Shown: piece by piece, positions 1-8,271 of the stretch
Numbering within the stretch: the stretch's first letter is position 1
How the letters are laid out: every line of letters begins with the position of its first letter
From: Calothrix sp. PCC 7103
Lineage (GTDB): Bacteria; Cyanobacteriota; Cyanobacteriia; Cyanobacteriales; Nostocaceae
Length of the DNA stretch: 64,000 bases
Direction of reading: 5' to 3'
NCBI RefSeq assembly: GCF_000331305.1
Contig: NZ_KB217478.1
Coordinates: forward strand, 1,533,679-1,597,678
Notes under the pieces: model-generated
Told to the model about the DNA's origin: nothing
Database searches by the model: none
What the model saw: the letters and a program-made list of their open reading frames with translations, nothing else
Made by a program: the position numbers and the translations under genes

Positions 1-659
1 TACTGAGCAGTAGTAATAAAGCTAATGAAAACCAATCTAATTCAACCGAAACAATAAAAACAGAAAAGCCGCAACAATCACAAATAGAGTTATCTCAACA
101 AAAACAGTGGCGTCAACAATTATCTGTATTACAGCAAAATTTCAAAAAATACCAGCAAGATGGTAATATTACTCAAGAAATATCAACATTAAGTCAAATA
201 GGTGTTATTCATAACGAGCTAAATGAATATTCACAAGCATTGGAATATTTACGATTAGCCCAAACAAAGCTCAACGCATCTAATTTGGCGCCAAGGGAAA
301 AATCTTTTATAGAATCCGAACTACTTGTTAGTTTAGGAACTATTTATGCTGACCAAGGGAATTATCCTCAAGTTTTAGAAATTACAAGAAAAATATCTCA
401 ATCTAGCTCTTTAACTATAGGTGATTTAGGAAACAATGCAAAACCGACACCAGACAAAAAGCAACCACCAGAAGTAGACATAAGAAAAGATGCTTATACA
501 CTTTATAGCATCGCAACCACACAACAAAAACGCGGTAAAGTTCGTGAAGCATTACGCACTGCTGAAGAAGTATTAAAAATGCTCAGAACAGTAAATGAGA
601 AAAACGGCGAACAAGAAGTTACTAATTTTATTAATACTCTGCGTCAGCAATTACAGTAA
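1..659 (+). CDS. TPR-repeat protein, 3' end (partial)
   Basis: The reading frame is open from base 3 to the TAA at 657-659, so this is the C-terminal ~218 residues of a protein that begins outside the window. An internal TTG at 240 should not be taken as the start. Three helical pairs resemble tetratricopeptide repeats: around the segment ISTLSQIGVIHNELNEY, around LGTIYADQGNYPQVLEI, and around AYTLYSIATTQQKRGK. The upstream part is Gln/Ser/Asn-rich and hydrophilic. TPR arrays usually mediate protein-protein contacts; no catalytic domain is visible in this portion, so the role is unknown. The next gene is convergent and about 135 bases away. Confidence 0.75.
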   Translation, partial: LSSSNKANENQSNSTETIKTEKPQQSQIELSQQKQWRQQLSVLQQNFKKYQQDGNITQEISTLSQIGVIHNELNEYSQALEYLRLAQTKLNASNLAPREKSFIESELLVSLGTIYADQGNYPQVLEITRKISQSSSLTIGDLGNNAKPTPDKKQPPEVDIRKDAYTLYSIATTQQKRGKVREALRTAEEVLKMLRTVNEKNGEQEVTNFINTLRQQLQ

Positions 660-793
660 CTCTATTCTCAAAATATAAATAAAAAAGATAGAAGTTGAAA
701 TTTACATCACTCAACTTCTATCAAACCTTTTACGTGCAATATACAAATATAGCTTTCAAGCATTTAACTATCTAGCTAAAAGGATTTTGCACC

Positions 794-1015
794 TTAACCG
801 TTCAACATGACATCAGGGCATCGTTTACGACAAACTTTTTTACCATTAATAATTTCACAGGTTAAAACAGGGTATCCACCTCCGTTACACTGTGCAATTA
901 ACTGTTGAGGTTTTAAGTTTGATGAGGTTTGGGCTACAACTGGAATTACATTTAGTAATAGAGCAGTTGCAGTTGAACCTAACGCAGCAAAACTAAAAAT
1001 TGTTGACTTTTTCAT
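794..1015 (-). CDS. small secreted Cys-rich protein
   Basis: A 73-residue product starting at ATG 1013-1015. An in-frame upstream extension of 22 residues lacks signal-peptide character, so it was not used. Residues 1-28 form a classical signal peptide: MKK, a hydrophobic stretch, then VVA before QT as the likely cleavage site. The mature ~45 residues carry four cysteines in the pattern C-x10-C-x8-C-x3-C, near a basic stretch KKVCRKRC, which would suit two disulfides in the periplasm. No family is recognised. The gene stands alone, convergent with the TPR gene. It could be an extracellular structural or antimicrobial-type peptide, but that is speculation. Confidence 0.55.
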   Translation of the reverse strand: MKKSTIFSFAALGSTATALLLNVIPVVAQTSSNLKPQQLIAQCNGGGYPVLTCEIINGKKVCRKRCPDVMLNG

Positions 1016-1191
1016 GGTCAATCTCACAAACATTGTATGTTGAATAGATTTGTAAGTTGTTATCCTTACCCATCTAAGCATTTACATGTTTGGCTCTTCA
1101 GGTTTATGCAATAATGTAGTACTTACGCTAACTATATTTATAGCGTGTGTTGAAAGCAGATATTGACATTGTGATGTCCCAAAAAGGCGCC

Positions 1192-1230
1192 AATGTTAGA
1201 AAAGCAGGTATCGATGGATATTCTAACATT
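1192..1230. repeat. inverted repeat in the 1016-1355 gap
   Basis: A perfect 10-base inverted repeat, AATGTTAGAA at 1192-1201 and TTCTAACATT at 1221-1230, with a 19-base loop. It has no T-run on either side, so it is not a clear terminator. A short conserved-looking open stretch overlaps it, but I recognise no gene. The rest of the 340-base gap holds a partial GGCAAGGATGCCC-type repeat at about 1308-1320. Confidence 0.4.
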
Positions 1231-1355
1231 AGAATTCAACTTTCAAATTTTTGTTTTGATTAGGTTATCTCAGGAGATATAACAGAACACCATTTAATAG
1301 GAAAAGGCAAGGATGCCCGCTTTACAAGAGTTGAGATTAAGAGATTATAAGGGTT

Positions 1356-2033
1356 TTAATAGCTTTTGAATAATGCATAAATGTAGGCTATGGCTTCTGG
1401 AATTACTGTGCGTATTCCTTCGCTGGAACTCCACCACCTTTTTGCGTCGTAACTGCGGGTTTCTGCGGCAATTACACCTATTTTTGTGTTAGGTAATACT
1501 TTTTTATATAGCATCCAGCTACGTCGCGCGTGTACGTCATCGCTGAATAGGTTCATTGATTCAAGTTTAATTGGAGATGTTGCTAGTTTTTCTTTTAATG
1601 CAATAACTGAAGCATAAGTTCTATCTTTTCTTACGTCTGGTGTTGGTATTGGTATTATTTTATCATCGTCGGCGCCCATTGCTTTTAGTGTGGCTGCGGC
1701 AAGGTTTGCAAAGTCTTTATATTCAGATAGATAATATCCGCGTTGTAGGGGAATGCCTGTAGTTATTATATGAGTATATGAACCCATTTCAAATTCATTT
1801 AATGCTTGTTTTAGTGCTTCGTCAGCAAGCCATCCTTCGACTACTAGTATATCGGCTTTGATGGGAGAGGTAACGGCAAGAAATGGTTGAACTTGAGTGA
1901 TTATAATTGTGATTAAAGCAAGAATCAGCGTACTCGCTATTATCCAGCCTTGCAGTGTTAGAGTCAACATTTCTTGCCGTCTTATTAGTTTAATATCAAA
2001 AGGTTTTTTCCTTTTACGAACTTTACTACGCAT
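1356..2033 (-). CDS. YdcF/ElyC-like (DUF218) membrane-anchored protein
   Basis: A 225-residue protein with a basic N-terminus (KVRKRKKPFDIKLIRR) and one membrane segment at about residues 27-50. A DUF218-like domain follows: the strand ADILVVEGW, the segment HIITTGIP, and an RTYASVIALKEKL region with the charged residues typical of the family. DUF218 proteins (SanA/ElyC/YdcF) are linked to envelope or polysaccharide-carrier metabolism, but their reaction is mostly unknown. The ATG lies 4 bases after the stop of the DUF2301 gene, so the two are almost certainly co-translated. The length is normal for the family. Confidence 0.7.
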   Translation of the reverse strand: MRSKVRKRKKPFDIKLIRRQEMLTLTLQGWIIASTLILALITIIITQVQPFLAVTSPIKADILVVEGWLADEALKQALNEFEMGSYTHIITTGIPLQRGYYLSEYKDFANLAAATLKAMGADDDKIIPIPTPDVRKDRTYASVIALKEKLATSPIKLESMNLFSDDVHARRSWMLYKKVLPNTKIGVIAAETRSYDAKRWWSSSEGIRTVIPEAIAYIYALFKSY

Positions 2034-2037
2034 TTAG

Positions 2038-2676
2038 TTATGTTGAAGGTTGTTCCTTTTGTTGTGCTTTCAAATAAGCAAACACTGATTTGTCTCCAAT
2101 ATCCGGAGGAATTGCTTGGATTAATTTGCGTATTGCGAAGACTACAAAGAAAATAGCCCAAATACTTAGTAACGCGCGCTCCCACTGTAATGGAAGGATT
2201 CGTAGCATGTGTCCTAGTAGTAGTGTGGGTACTATAGGAGTTAAGATTTTTGTTTCTAAGCGATTAAAACAAAATGCTTCTTTAAAGAAAATACCTGTGA
2301 GCGCTGCAAATGTAAAACCTATTCCTAGTATGGTTAATGGTTGGGTGTATACGCTTACTGCAAAGGGTTGGGGGTCTGTATGTGCGACAAATAAAGCTGC
2401 GATACTACCTATTACCCAGAATGCTTGTAACGCTCGATGCAGTGCTGCCATGTATATGTGGATGAATAACAAGCTGACACCTAGGGCTATACTAAAACAT
2501 GTGTATAGGGGTGTTAGGAGTGGGTAGATGGTGGGGTTGTTATTGAATAATACTAAGATGGCGCCTGTTGCAAAGCATGATGCTGCTACTGCTAAACCTG
2601 CTCGGTAAATTATTACTCCTCGACGGTCATCTTTATCTACCGTGAATTCGCCAAATTGTCCTTGATATATTTCCAT
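2038..2676 (-). CDS. DUF2301 multi-pass membrane protein
   Basis: A 212-residue protein with a hydrophilic N-terminal 24 residues, then about six hydrophobic segments: near residues 27-45, 50-74, 84-98, 112-130, 143-158 and 166-183. The tail is charged. It matches my recollection of the DUF2301 family, conserved in cyanobacteria without a known activity. The ATG at 2674-2676 is preceded by AAAGGAAC at good spacing, which fixes the start. It is the first gene of a two-gene operon with the DUF218 protein, which suggests a shared envelope role. Confidence 0.7.
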   Translation of the reverse strand: MEIYQGQFGEFTVDKDDRRGVIIYRAGLAVAASCFATGAILVLFNNNPTIYPLLTPLYTCFSIALGVSLLFIHIYMAALHRALQAFWVIGSIAALFVAHTDPQPFAVSVYTQPLTILGIGFTFAALTGIFFKEAFCFNRLETKILTPIVPTLLLGHMLRILPLQWERALLSIWAIFFVVFAIRKLIQAIPPDIGDKSVFAYLKAQQKEQPST

Positions 2677-2751
2677 ATAATGTTCCTTTGCGGACGGGTT
2701 GGGATGAGAGGGCGGGTTTATGTATATCTTAATAATAATGAAGATTTTGGG

Positions 2752-3540
2752 TTAACCCACCCCTACCTCTACTGTTTGCGCTAATTGTATATTTAATTGT
2801 TGTTGGGCGTTGCCTCTATTAATTGCTATTTCTACCCAACCTTCACTTCCTACTAGTGCAACTGCACTGTCAACGGGTACACTGTTGTATGTTGCCCCTC
2901 CTTTTATCTTTAAGTTACCTACTACGATATGCCAAGTTTTACCTTCTACGTAGCTTCCGGGTATGTTGGTGATTAGATTTCCGAATCTGTCTATATATTG
3001 GATACAACCTACGGCGCCTGTGGTAATGTAACAGCATTTGGGCAAATCAAGTTCTACCAAACTATCTATATCTATTTCTCGACCTAAATTTTCTATTGGA
3101 ACACCACTGGCAAGATGTGCAGCACAAGGAGCAAAGATGTCTCGACCGTGAAAGGTATAGCTAGGGTTTGGAACTCTCCAATATTGTGGGTTTGTTAGTT
3201 CTACTGCTCGAATCGCTCGACTTTGAATTAATACCCCACTAATTATGCCATTATCCGGCGCCACCAAAAACCCATGTGCTAATTCTACGGCAACGGCACG
3301 TCGCGTACTTCCAACACCTGGGTCAACTACTGCCATGTGTACTGTTCCATCAGGAAAATAGGGACAAGCACTCATTAAACAAAACCGCGCAGCAGCTATA
3401 TTTTGCGGTGGAATTTGGTGCGTTAAGTCTATCACCCTGATTTCTGGGTTAATTCGAGCTATTACACCCTTCATTACACCAACATAAATATCACTTAAAC
3501 CAAAATCGCTTAACAAGGTAAGCAGTTGTGGAGAAATCAT
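2752..3540 (-). CDS. SAM hydroxide adenosyltransferase-like (DUF62) protein
   Basis: A 262-residue protein of the SAM-dependent chlorinase/fluorinase superfamily. In its bacterial and archaeal members this family hydrolyses S-adenosylmethionine to adenosine and methionine. Seen in the sequence: N-terminal LLSDFGLSDIYVGVMKG, then HMAVVDPGVGS at about residues 88-98, FLVAPDNGIIS at about 112-122, and HGRDIFAPCAAHLA at about 149-162. The DPGVGS and PDNG segments contain the conserved substrate-binding residues. The small C-terminal domain (GNLITNIPG to the end) is complete. The gene is single, 75 bases downstream of the DUF2301 start and in the same direction. Halogenating members carry extra motifs that I do not see, so hydrolase is the better guess. 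Confidence 0.8.
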   Translation of the reverse strand: MISPQLLTLLSDFGLSDIYVGVMKGVIARINPEIRVIDLTHQIPPQNIAAARFCLMSACPYFPDGTVHMAVVDPGVGSTRRAVAVELAHGFLVAPDNGIISGVLIQSRAIRAVELTNPQYWRVPNPSYTFHGRDIFAPCAAHLASGVPIENLGREIDIDSLVELDLPKCCYITTGAVGCIQYIDRFGNLITNIPGSYVEGKTWHIVVGNLKIKGGATYNSVPVDSAVALVGSEGWVEIAINRGNAQQQLNIQLAQTVEVGVG

Positions 3541-3673
3541 CGTGTTATCACATAGACACTTATCTTGCTTGCTACATTATAAATAATTTGATTTCTGTAA
3601 CAACAGTTACCAAATTTATGCTATATTATGATTACAAGACATAGATATTTATAGATGATAGAGGCAAATTACT

Positions 3674-3829
3674 ATGATTCGTAACAGGTTTGAGGCTGCC
3701 GAAAAAGCGCGCGAAGCACACAAACAAAGCATTAAGAAGAATTTAGAGCATCGTCTACAAGTTGCTAGAACCAAAGGTGATGAGAACTTAATCCGTCAAA
3801 TTGAAGCTGAAATGCAGTATTTCAATTAA
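3674..3829 (+). CDS. 51-aa basic helical protein
   Basis: A short ORF with ATG at 3674 and TAA at 3827-3829, preceded by AGAGG nine bases upstream. The product begins MIRNRFEAAEKAREAH and is a single charged amphipathic helix rich in Lys, Arg and Glu, ending QIEAEMQYFN. It resembles small conserved hypothetical proteins common in Nostocales genomes. No function is known to me. It is the only plus-strand gene in this stretch and is followed at once by a GAAACC-type paired repeat. Confidence 0.6.
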   Translation: MIRNRFEAAEKAREAHKQSIKKNLEHRLQVARTKGDENLIRQIEAEMQYFN

Positions 3830-3840
3830 CCCATCACATA

Positions 3841-3922
3841 AAGAAACCGGGTTTCTACGCATTCATTGTCGCAGACAAATTGTCATTTTATTACAATATC
3901 TCAACAAAGAAACCCGGTTTCT
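3841..3922. repeat. paired GAAACCGGGTTTC element
   Basis: Two near-palindromic arms, AGAAACCGGGTTTCT at 3842-3856 and AGAAACCCGGTTTCT at 3908-3922, flank about 51 bases. The inner sequence (AAATTGTCA..TTTATTAC) is shared with the element at 56743-56808, so these are copies of one dispersed element. It lies between the 51-aa gene and the methyltransferase stop and could also act as a terminator hairpin. Confidence 0.7.
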
Positions 3923-3925
3923 GTT

Positions 3926-4795
3926 TTACACAATAATTCCCAACATCCCCAAAATCTCATTGACAGGAGCTTTGCTAATTTCTAGCTCCAGAATTATATT
4001 GAACAAGTGCTTTGGTATATATGTACTGCGAGAAATTGTTTTGCTTCCCGTATTTAATTCCCAGTCATACCAAGGTTGCTCATACTGCTTACCATTTCTT
4101 TTAGTTACAGTTCTAAAATGAATTCTTCCGGTTCCTTTTCCTCTGCTTCTCCTTTTGGTACTACTGGTTAACTCAACTGGTAGTACTTCATCGTTTGATG
4201 GTTGCTCCGCTTCATCTGACTTCCAAATTGGAAGGTAGACTATACCATGCTGTTCAAATACTTGTTTGAATCTATACTGGTTATTTCCCCAGTAAACAAA
4301 ACAGTGAGACTGTGTTGCTGGTAAATTGGGCTGTGAATTTGCGTCTAAAAATGTAATTCGCTCTTTCCAAAAACAAACTGGTTGAGTTTTTAATACTGAA
4401 TTTAACCAGTCTGTGTCCGTCTGTGCTGGCAAAAGAGCAATCGCTTCACTGACTCTGCCACTTGATACTTCGGCAGTTAATTTTGCTATCCACTTGTCAG
4501 GATGAGAGAATGGTGGGTACAGGAAAAGGCGCCCATTCCACTCATGTTCTAATCCATTATCTATTCTGGTGTAATGGGAACGTGCTGGAATATTCTTATT
4601 ACCCTCTGCACAAGGGTCTAAGTCAATCTCATTTAAAACCTCTAGTACAAGGGAGATAATATTTGGTGGAGTGTACCATTCATCTAAATGTTGTGTATTC
4701 GTTGTATAGTAAGAACTCGGAGTCTCTTGAGTCACAACGCGCGTTGCTCCCAAGTTTTGGTACTTCAAAGAGTACCGATTGATTACATTAACCAT
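3926..4795 (-). CDS. phage Dam-type DNA N6-adenine methyltransferase homologue
   Basis: A 289-residue protein. Residues ~37-165 match the phage DNA N6-adenine methyltransferase family (PF05869): DEWYTPPNI, LDPCAEG, then the position of motif IV, and AIALLPAQTDTDW. Motif IV, normally (D/N/S)PP(Y/F), reads LFLYPPFSH here. The first catalytic position is Tyr, so activity is doubtful unless this subfamily uses it. The C-terminal ~80 residues contain a basic RRSRGKGTGRIHFRTVTKR patch, a plausible DNA-binding module, followed by an aromatic YDWEL segment. Such enzymes come from phages or mobile elements. The stop of a 29-codon ORF lies two bases before its ATG, suggesting coupled translation. Confidence 0.7.
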   Translation of the reverse strand: MVNVINRYSLKYQNLGATRVVTQETPSSYYTTNTQHLDEWYTPPNIISLVLEVLNEIDLDPCAEGNKNIPARSHYTRIDNGLEHEWNGRLFLYPPFSHPDKWIAKLTAEVSSGRVSEAIALLPAQTDTDWLNSVLKTQPVCFWKERITFLDANSQPNLPATQSHCFVYWGNNQYRFKQVFEQHGIVYLPIWKSDEAEQPSNDEVLPVELTSSTKRRSRGKGTGRIHFRTVTKRNGKQYEQPWYDWELNTGSKTISRSTYIPKHLFNIILELEISKAPVNEILGMLGIIV

Positions 4796-4797
4796 TT

Positions 4798-4887
4798 TTA
4801 GCAGCCATTGTTGATTTTTCCGCAGAAATCTCTTTTTACGTGTGTTACCGTTCCCGCTTCACCACCAAAGTGTGCTACTAAAACCAT
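4798..4887 (-). CDS. possible 29-aa ORF coupled to the methyltransferase
   Basis: An ORF from ATG 4885-4887 to TAA 4798-4800 whose stop lies two bases before the methyltransferase ATG. The product (MVLVAHFGGEAGTV...) is unrecognised. The same frame stays open upstream for about 24 more codons without an ATG, so this may be the tail of a decayed longer gene. The close join to the next gene is the only argument that it is real. Confidence 0.25.
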   Translation of the reverse strand: MVLVAHFGGEAGTVTHVKRDFCGKINNGC

Positions 4888-5093
4888 GATTAATTCTGTG
4901 AATGAGCGTGAGATGGTGTACCGGGTTGCAGTATTAAGTTTTGTCTCTTTCGAGAGCTATAGCGTCTGAGTACTTACAAACTGTTACCTCCGCGATTATT
5001 TTGATAGTATTGAGAAGTAAGTTAATTCGCTATTATAAATTAAGCCACTACTGAATATTATATACTAAATTCAGTCATGGCGTAACCAAACTT

Positions 5094-5444
5094 ATGAATT
5101 TTTCACAGGCTTTGGATAGAACCCTCGAAAAGTATGGGATTAGTGCTAAGTGGCTGTCTGAGCAAACAGGTGTTTCTCAGCAGATGATTAGTGGCTTTCG
5201 GCGGGGGCAACAGCGAATTTATTCTGATAGTCTAGAGCGACTATTAGCTGGATTACCCTCGGAAGCTAAGAATTATCTGTTATGCCAATTAGGAGAAGTT
5301 GATACAAATAAGATAGATATACGCTCGTTGGTGCTATCGGCATCACCGACCGAAAAAGCAGAAATTTTAAATACACTCGCTAATTGGGTACTTTTAAGCA
5401 AAGAAGAAATAGCACAAAACGCAGAATTAGTCAAGGTTAGATAA
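5094..5444 (+). CDS. XRE-type helix-turn-helix protein
   Basis: A 116-residue protein. Residues ~5-55 form an XRE/Cro-like helix-turn-helix: LEKYGISAKWLSEQTGVSQ is helix 2 and the turn, and QMISGFRRGQQRI is the recognition helix. The C-terminal half (ASPTEKAEILNTLANWVLL) is helical and may dimerise. The gene is divergent from the methyltransferase across ~300 bases, an arrangement often seen for a regulator and its target in phage-derived modules. What it controls is not visible. The 4888-5093 gap holds no other recognised gene. Confidence 0.7.
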   Translation: MNFSQALDRTLEKYGISAKWLSEQTGVSQQMISGFRRGQQRIYSDSLERLLAGLPSEAKNYLLCQLGEVDTNKIDIRSLVLSASPTEKAEILNTLANWVLLSKEEIAQNAELVKVR

Positions 5445-5606
5445 GTCCAATCAGTTTTTATTTGAGTGGATGAAAGCCAGACTGTTATTTACTGTGTGTG
5501 TAAACGCTCTTGCTCAACTTTTGGCGCCCATATTAAAATAGACTATATTGTTGCTTCTCTATATATTAAGGATTTCCGAAATTCTAAGTTTTTAAATAAC
5601 ATGAAT

Positions 5607-5666
5607 GGTGCGTAACAGCACAAAGTTATTTTGCTTGAATCTAATTTGTTTATGCTGTTACGCACC
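5607..5666. repeat. 14-base perfect inverted repeat abutting the GIY-YIG stop
   Basis: GGTGCGTAACAGCA at 5607-5620 pairs perfectly with TGCTGTTACGCACC at 5653-5666, with a 32-base loop. The stop codon of the GIY-YIG gene (5667-5669 on the minus strand) directly abuts the outer arm. This is a dispersed repeat type known from Nostocales intergenic DNA and could double as a terminator. Confidence 0.65.
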
Positions 5667-6245
5667 CTACTCTTTACCAAAGGGTTGTCCCCAATATTTC
5701 CAGTTTTCTTTGTTGAATGGAGATTTCCATTTCTTAATTAACTCTAATTCTAATCGCTGTCGCGGTCTTGTTGGTACGGGTGCATCCCACCAAAAGCCGA
5801 TGTTTACTGCTGTCTCTAATTTATATTTATGATGCAAGTCTTGGTAGTTTTCAATGTACCGCTTGCAGTCGTGTACTCCTTTCCAACGTTTGTTAGATTT
5901 ACAAGTTTCTCCGATATATAAAAGTAAATTTGCTGTTGAGTCAATTACGAAATATAAACAAGCTTGTCCAGGACTATCTACAGGTAGTCGATAAAAAGAT
6001 AACGCTGATAAATGTAGGGTAAATGGGTCGATAATATTTGGGTCAACGTGCGACTTGGGCACGTCGAATAAACTTACTTCTTCTATTGGTTCTTTTGTTC
6101 TTACCTGTTGTTGATGGATGGCAATTTGTTTTTTCCATTTGGAAAGTGCTATATCATCCATCAATAACACAGGGCTTCTATGAAGTGGCGCCCTTACTAT
6201 ATCAGTTGGTGAGAACAAGTCAAGTTGATTTGTCTCCAATGGCAA
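5667..6245 (-). CDS. GIY-YIG nuclease family protein
   Basis: A 192-residue protein. The N-terminal ~85 residues are polar and unrecognised. From about residue 95 it carries a GIY-YIG-like core: ACLYFVIDS for the first strand, LLYIGET for the second, then NKRWKGVHD with the Arg/His region. It ends with LELELIKKWKSPFNKENW and its conserved Glu and Asn. This family includes homing, restriction and repair nucleases; the target cannot be told. The apparent start is TTG at 6243-6245, just after GGGGA. A second TTG two codons later has better spacing, so the first residues are uncertain. It sits near other mobile-type genes. Confidence 0.7.
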   Translation of the reverse strand: MPLETNQLDLFSPTDIVRAPLHRSPVLLMDDIALSKWKKQIAIHQQQVRTKEPIEEVSLFDVPKSHVDPNIIDPFTLHLSALSFYRLPVDSPGQACLYFVIDSTANLLLYIGETCKSNKRWKGVHDCKRYIENYQDLHHKYKLETAVNIGFWWDAPVPTRPRQRLELELIKKWKSPFNKENWKYWGQPFGKE

Positions 6246-6362
6246 TCCCCAATAAACACAACGCAGGTCATGCTATCACTGGGGTGTTACATTTGTAAAC
6301 AATAAGCAAGTACTATTTTATACTGAAAACGTATATTTGTGGTGTCGAGAAACCTAAATTTA

Positions 6363-6797
6363 GTAAACGGTACTACTTGTTTACTTAACCAGTAGTACTG
6401 CATGGCGCCGATTTAAAAGTTTATAATTTTGTAAATACCAATGTTTAAACAATAAACTTAATGTAAATATTAATACTTATTTTTTAATTAATTACGTATT
6501 ATTCTCCTCCGGAGACACTCCGTGAACGCAAAAATAACGCTATTTTACAGACGAATATTTATAAGAGCGCGTATTTTTATACAGATTTAACACAGAACGT
6601 CAGTGCTATTTATTTCAATTACTGGGGCTGTTTTACTGGTGGTTATGATTTCTATTTTCTTTTTTACTGGGGCTTATTTATTATATCCCTCAGTAAAACA
6701 TTGTCGGCACCTGCATAAACAGTACTACCTGTTTACTTAACCAGTAGTACCGTTCGGGATGCTGATTCCAAAGTTTATAGTTTTGTTAATACCAATC
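6363..6797. repeat. direct duplication of an ~82-base block
   Basis: Copy A (about 6363-6443) and copy B (about 6716-6797) share GTACTAC(T/C)TGTTTACTTAACC, AGTAGTAC and, further on, AAAGTTTATA(A/G)TTTTGT and AATACCAAT. Each copy opens with an inverted repeat GTACTAC / GTAGTAC able to form a hairpin. The copies are diverged by point changes. No ORF spans either copy. Confidence 0.7.
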
Positions 6798-6895
6798 TTC
6801 CTACCTATTAAAACCTCGGACACAGGCTAAAGTGTTCCCGATGTCCGTCACGAATTATAAGGAGTTGGCGCCAATTTAAAAGGTTTTCTTACTCT

Positions 6896-6972
6896 CTGTG
6901 TACGAGCGTGTGTCTGTGGTAAAAATAATGACTAGTATGATTGCACAGGCAAGATGCCTGTGCCACAAGAGC
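6896..6972. repeat. composite CTCTGTGTAC / CACAGGC-GCCTGTG repeat
   Basis: CTCTGTGTAC, then TGTCTGTGGTAAAAA, then a hairpin GCACAGGC (6943-6950) with GCCTGTGC (6956-6963). The same parts in the same order occur at 14671-14741. It lies just beyond the accD stop, so it may help end accD transcripts. Confidence 0.6.
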
Positions 6973-6987
6973 CACAAGGATTTGTAT

Positions 6988-7980
6988 TTATTCAGCGACA
7001 GTAGAACTTAGGCTTCGAGTATCCCACATTACAACGTTGTGATTACTATGTGTAACAGGCTGACTGTTAACGTGACTTAGGAGTATTGGTGATGAGGGTT
7101 GATGCAGAGCGATTAACTGTGCTAGGGTTTTCTTCATTTGGGTGCGGGGAATTATTTCGTCGATAAACCCGTGCTTGAGTAAATCTTCTGCTGTTTGGAA
7201 ATCTTCGGGTAGTTTTTCTCGCAGGGTTTGCTCTATCACGCGCCGACCAGCAAAGCCTATTGTTGCTTTTGGTTCCGCTATTATTATATCTCCTAGCATT
7301 GCGAAGCTTGCCGTTACTCCCCCTGTTGTTGGGTTTGTTAATACGGGTATATATAATAGTCGCTCGTCTTGATGACGTTGTAATGCTCCTGATATTTTTG
7401 CCATCTGCATTAGCGATAGCATTCCTTCTTGCATTCTGGCGCCACCTGATGTACACACAATCACCACGGCACAACGTTTTTGTGTGGCGATTTCTATTAA
7501 ACGAGTTAATTTTTCTCCTACTACTGACCCCATACTGGCGCCAATAAAACGAAAGTCCATTACACCTAATGCAACTGGTAAACCATCTATTTCTCCTAAA
7601 CCTGTTTTTACAGCATCAGTCAAACCTGTTTTTTGCTGCATTTCTCGCAAACGGTCAATATACGGTTTACGGTCACGAAACTGTAACGGGTCTGCTGGAT
7701 GCAAATGCTCGTCTAATGGTTTCCATGTATTCGCGTCGATTAATTGTTTAATGCGTTCATCGCTATCTACCCGGTTGTGATATCCACACTCGGTGCAAAC
7801 CATTTGATTTGCCATTAAATCTTTTGTATAGCTTAATACTCCACATTTAGAACATTTGTGCCAGAGTCCATCAGCTATTTCACGCTCTTGACGTTCTGGT
7901 GTTGTTGACCCTGATTTTCGGCGGTTTGCAAACCAATCTAATAGAGATTTTAAACCGCGTGTTTCTTCGTTGTTTGCCAT
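6988..7980 (-). CDS. accD: acetyl-CoA carboxylase carboxyltransferase subunit beta
   Basis: A 330-residue AccD. With AccA it forms the carboxyltransferase that moves the carboxyl group from carboxybiotin to acetyl-CoA, making malonyl-CoA for fatty acid synthesis. An N-terminal four-Cys zinc ribbon is complete: C43, C46, C62 and C65, with [12 protein letters not shown] and [10 protein letters not shown]. The crotonase-fold core follows, with [15 protein letters not shown] and [16 protein letters not shown], which form the acyl-CoA and biotin sites. Length is normal. The ATG at 7978-7980 is the natural start. It is monocistronic here, with other accessory subunits elsewhere in the genome. Confidence 0.97.
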   Translation of the reverse strand: MANNEETRGLKSLLDWFANRRKSGSTTPERQEREIADGLWHKCSKCGVLSYTKDLMANQMVCTECGYHNRVDSDERIKQLIDANTWKPLDEHLHPADPLQFRDRKPYIDRLREMQQKTGLTDAVKTGLGEIDGLPVALGVMDFRFIGASMGSVVGEKLTRLIEIATQKRCAVVIVCTSGGARMQEGMLSLMQMAKISGALQRHQDERLLYIPVLTNPTTGGVTASFAMLGDIIIAEPKATIGFAGRRVIEQTLREKLPEDFQTAEDLLKHGFIDEIIPRTQMKKTLAQLIALHQPSSPILLSHVNSQPVTHSNHNVVMWDTRSLSSTVAE

Positions 7981-8271
7981 TTTTTTCTTATAGGTCGTGG
8001 GTAGTATGTCGTTATGAAAGTCATCTTGTAAGCAAGACAGACCTTATTACAGTATCTTTGGTTGCCAGCTTAACGAAAATATGTATACGAATTCAAGTAT
8101 TTTGCTCGAATACCACCCCAGACTACCAATATTCGTTGGTATGCATGTTGTAAATGCACAGCACGGCGCCTGTTCTGAAGAGGAATATTTAAGATACAAA
8201 ATAATATTACCAAAATATGAAGAATAGTTGAGGTAATCAAATTGACAGTTGCGGTGTGAGGAAAAATGTGG

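Larger units (their letters stand above)
6299..6987. other. 690-base gene-free, repeat-filled gap
   Basis: No credible gene is present between the GIY-YIG gene and accD. The stretch holds the duplicated ~82-base block listed separately, several copies of TTTTTACTGGGGCT-like sequence at about 6620-6675, a CTCCTCCGGAG palindrome near 6504, and a composite CACAGGC..GCCTGTG hairpin close to the accD 3' end. Confidence 0.7.

Noticed and set aside
2090-2527. 145-codon plus-strand ORF
   Set aside because: It lies entirely opposite the DUF2301 gene, has odd composition and no recognisable domain; it is an antisense shadow.
3801-4121. 106-codon plus-strand ORF over the GAAACC element
   Set aside because: It overlaps the end of the 51-aa gene, a repeat and the methyltransferase 3' end; no protein features.
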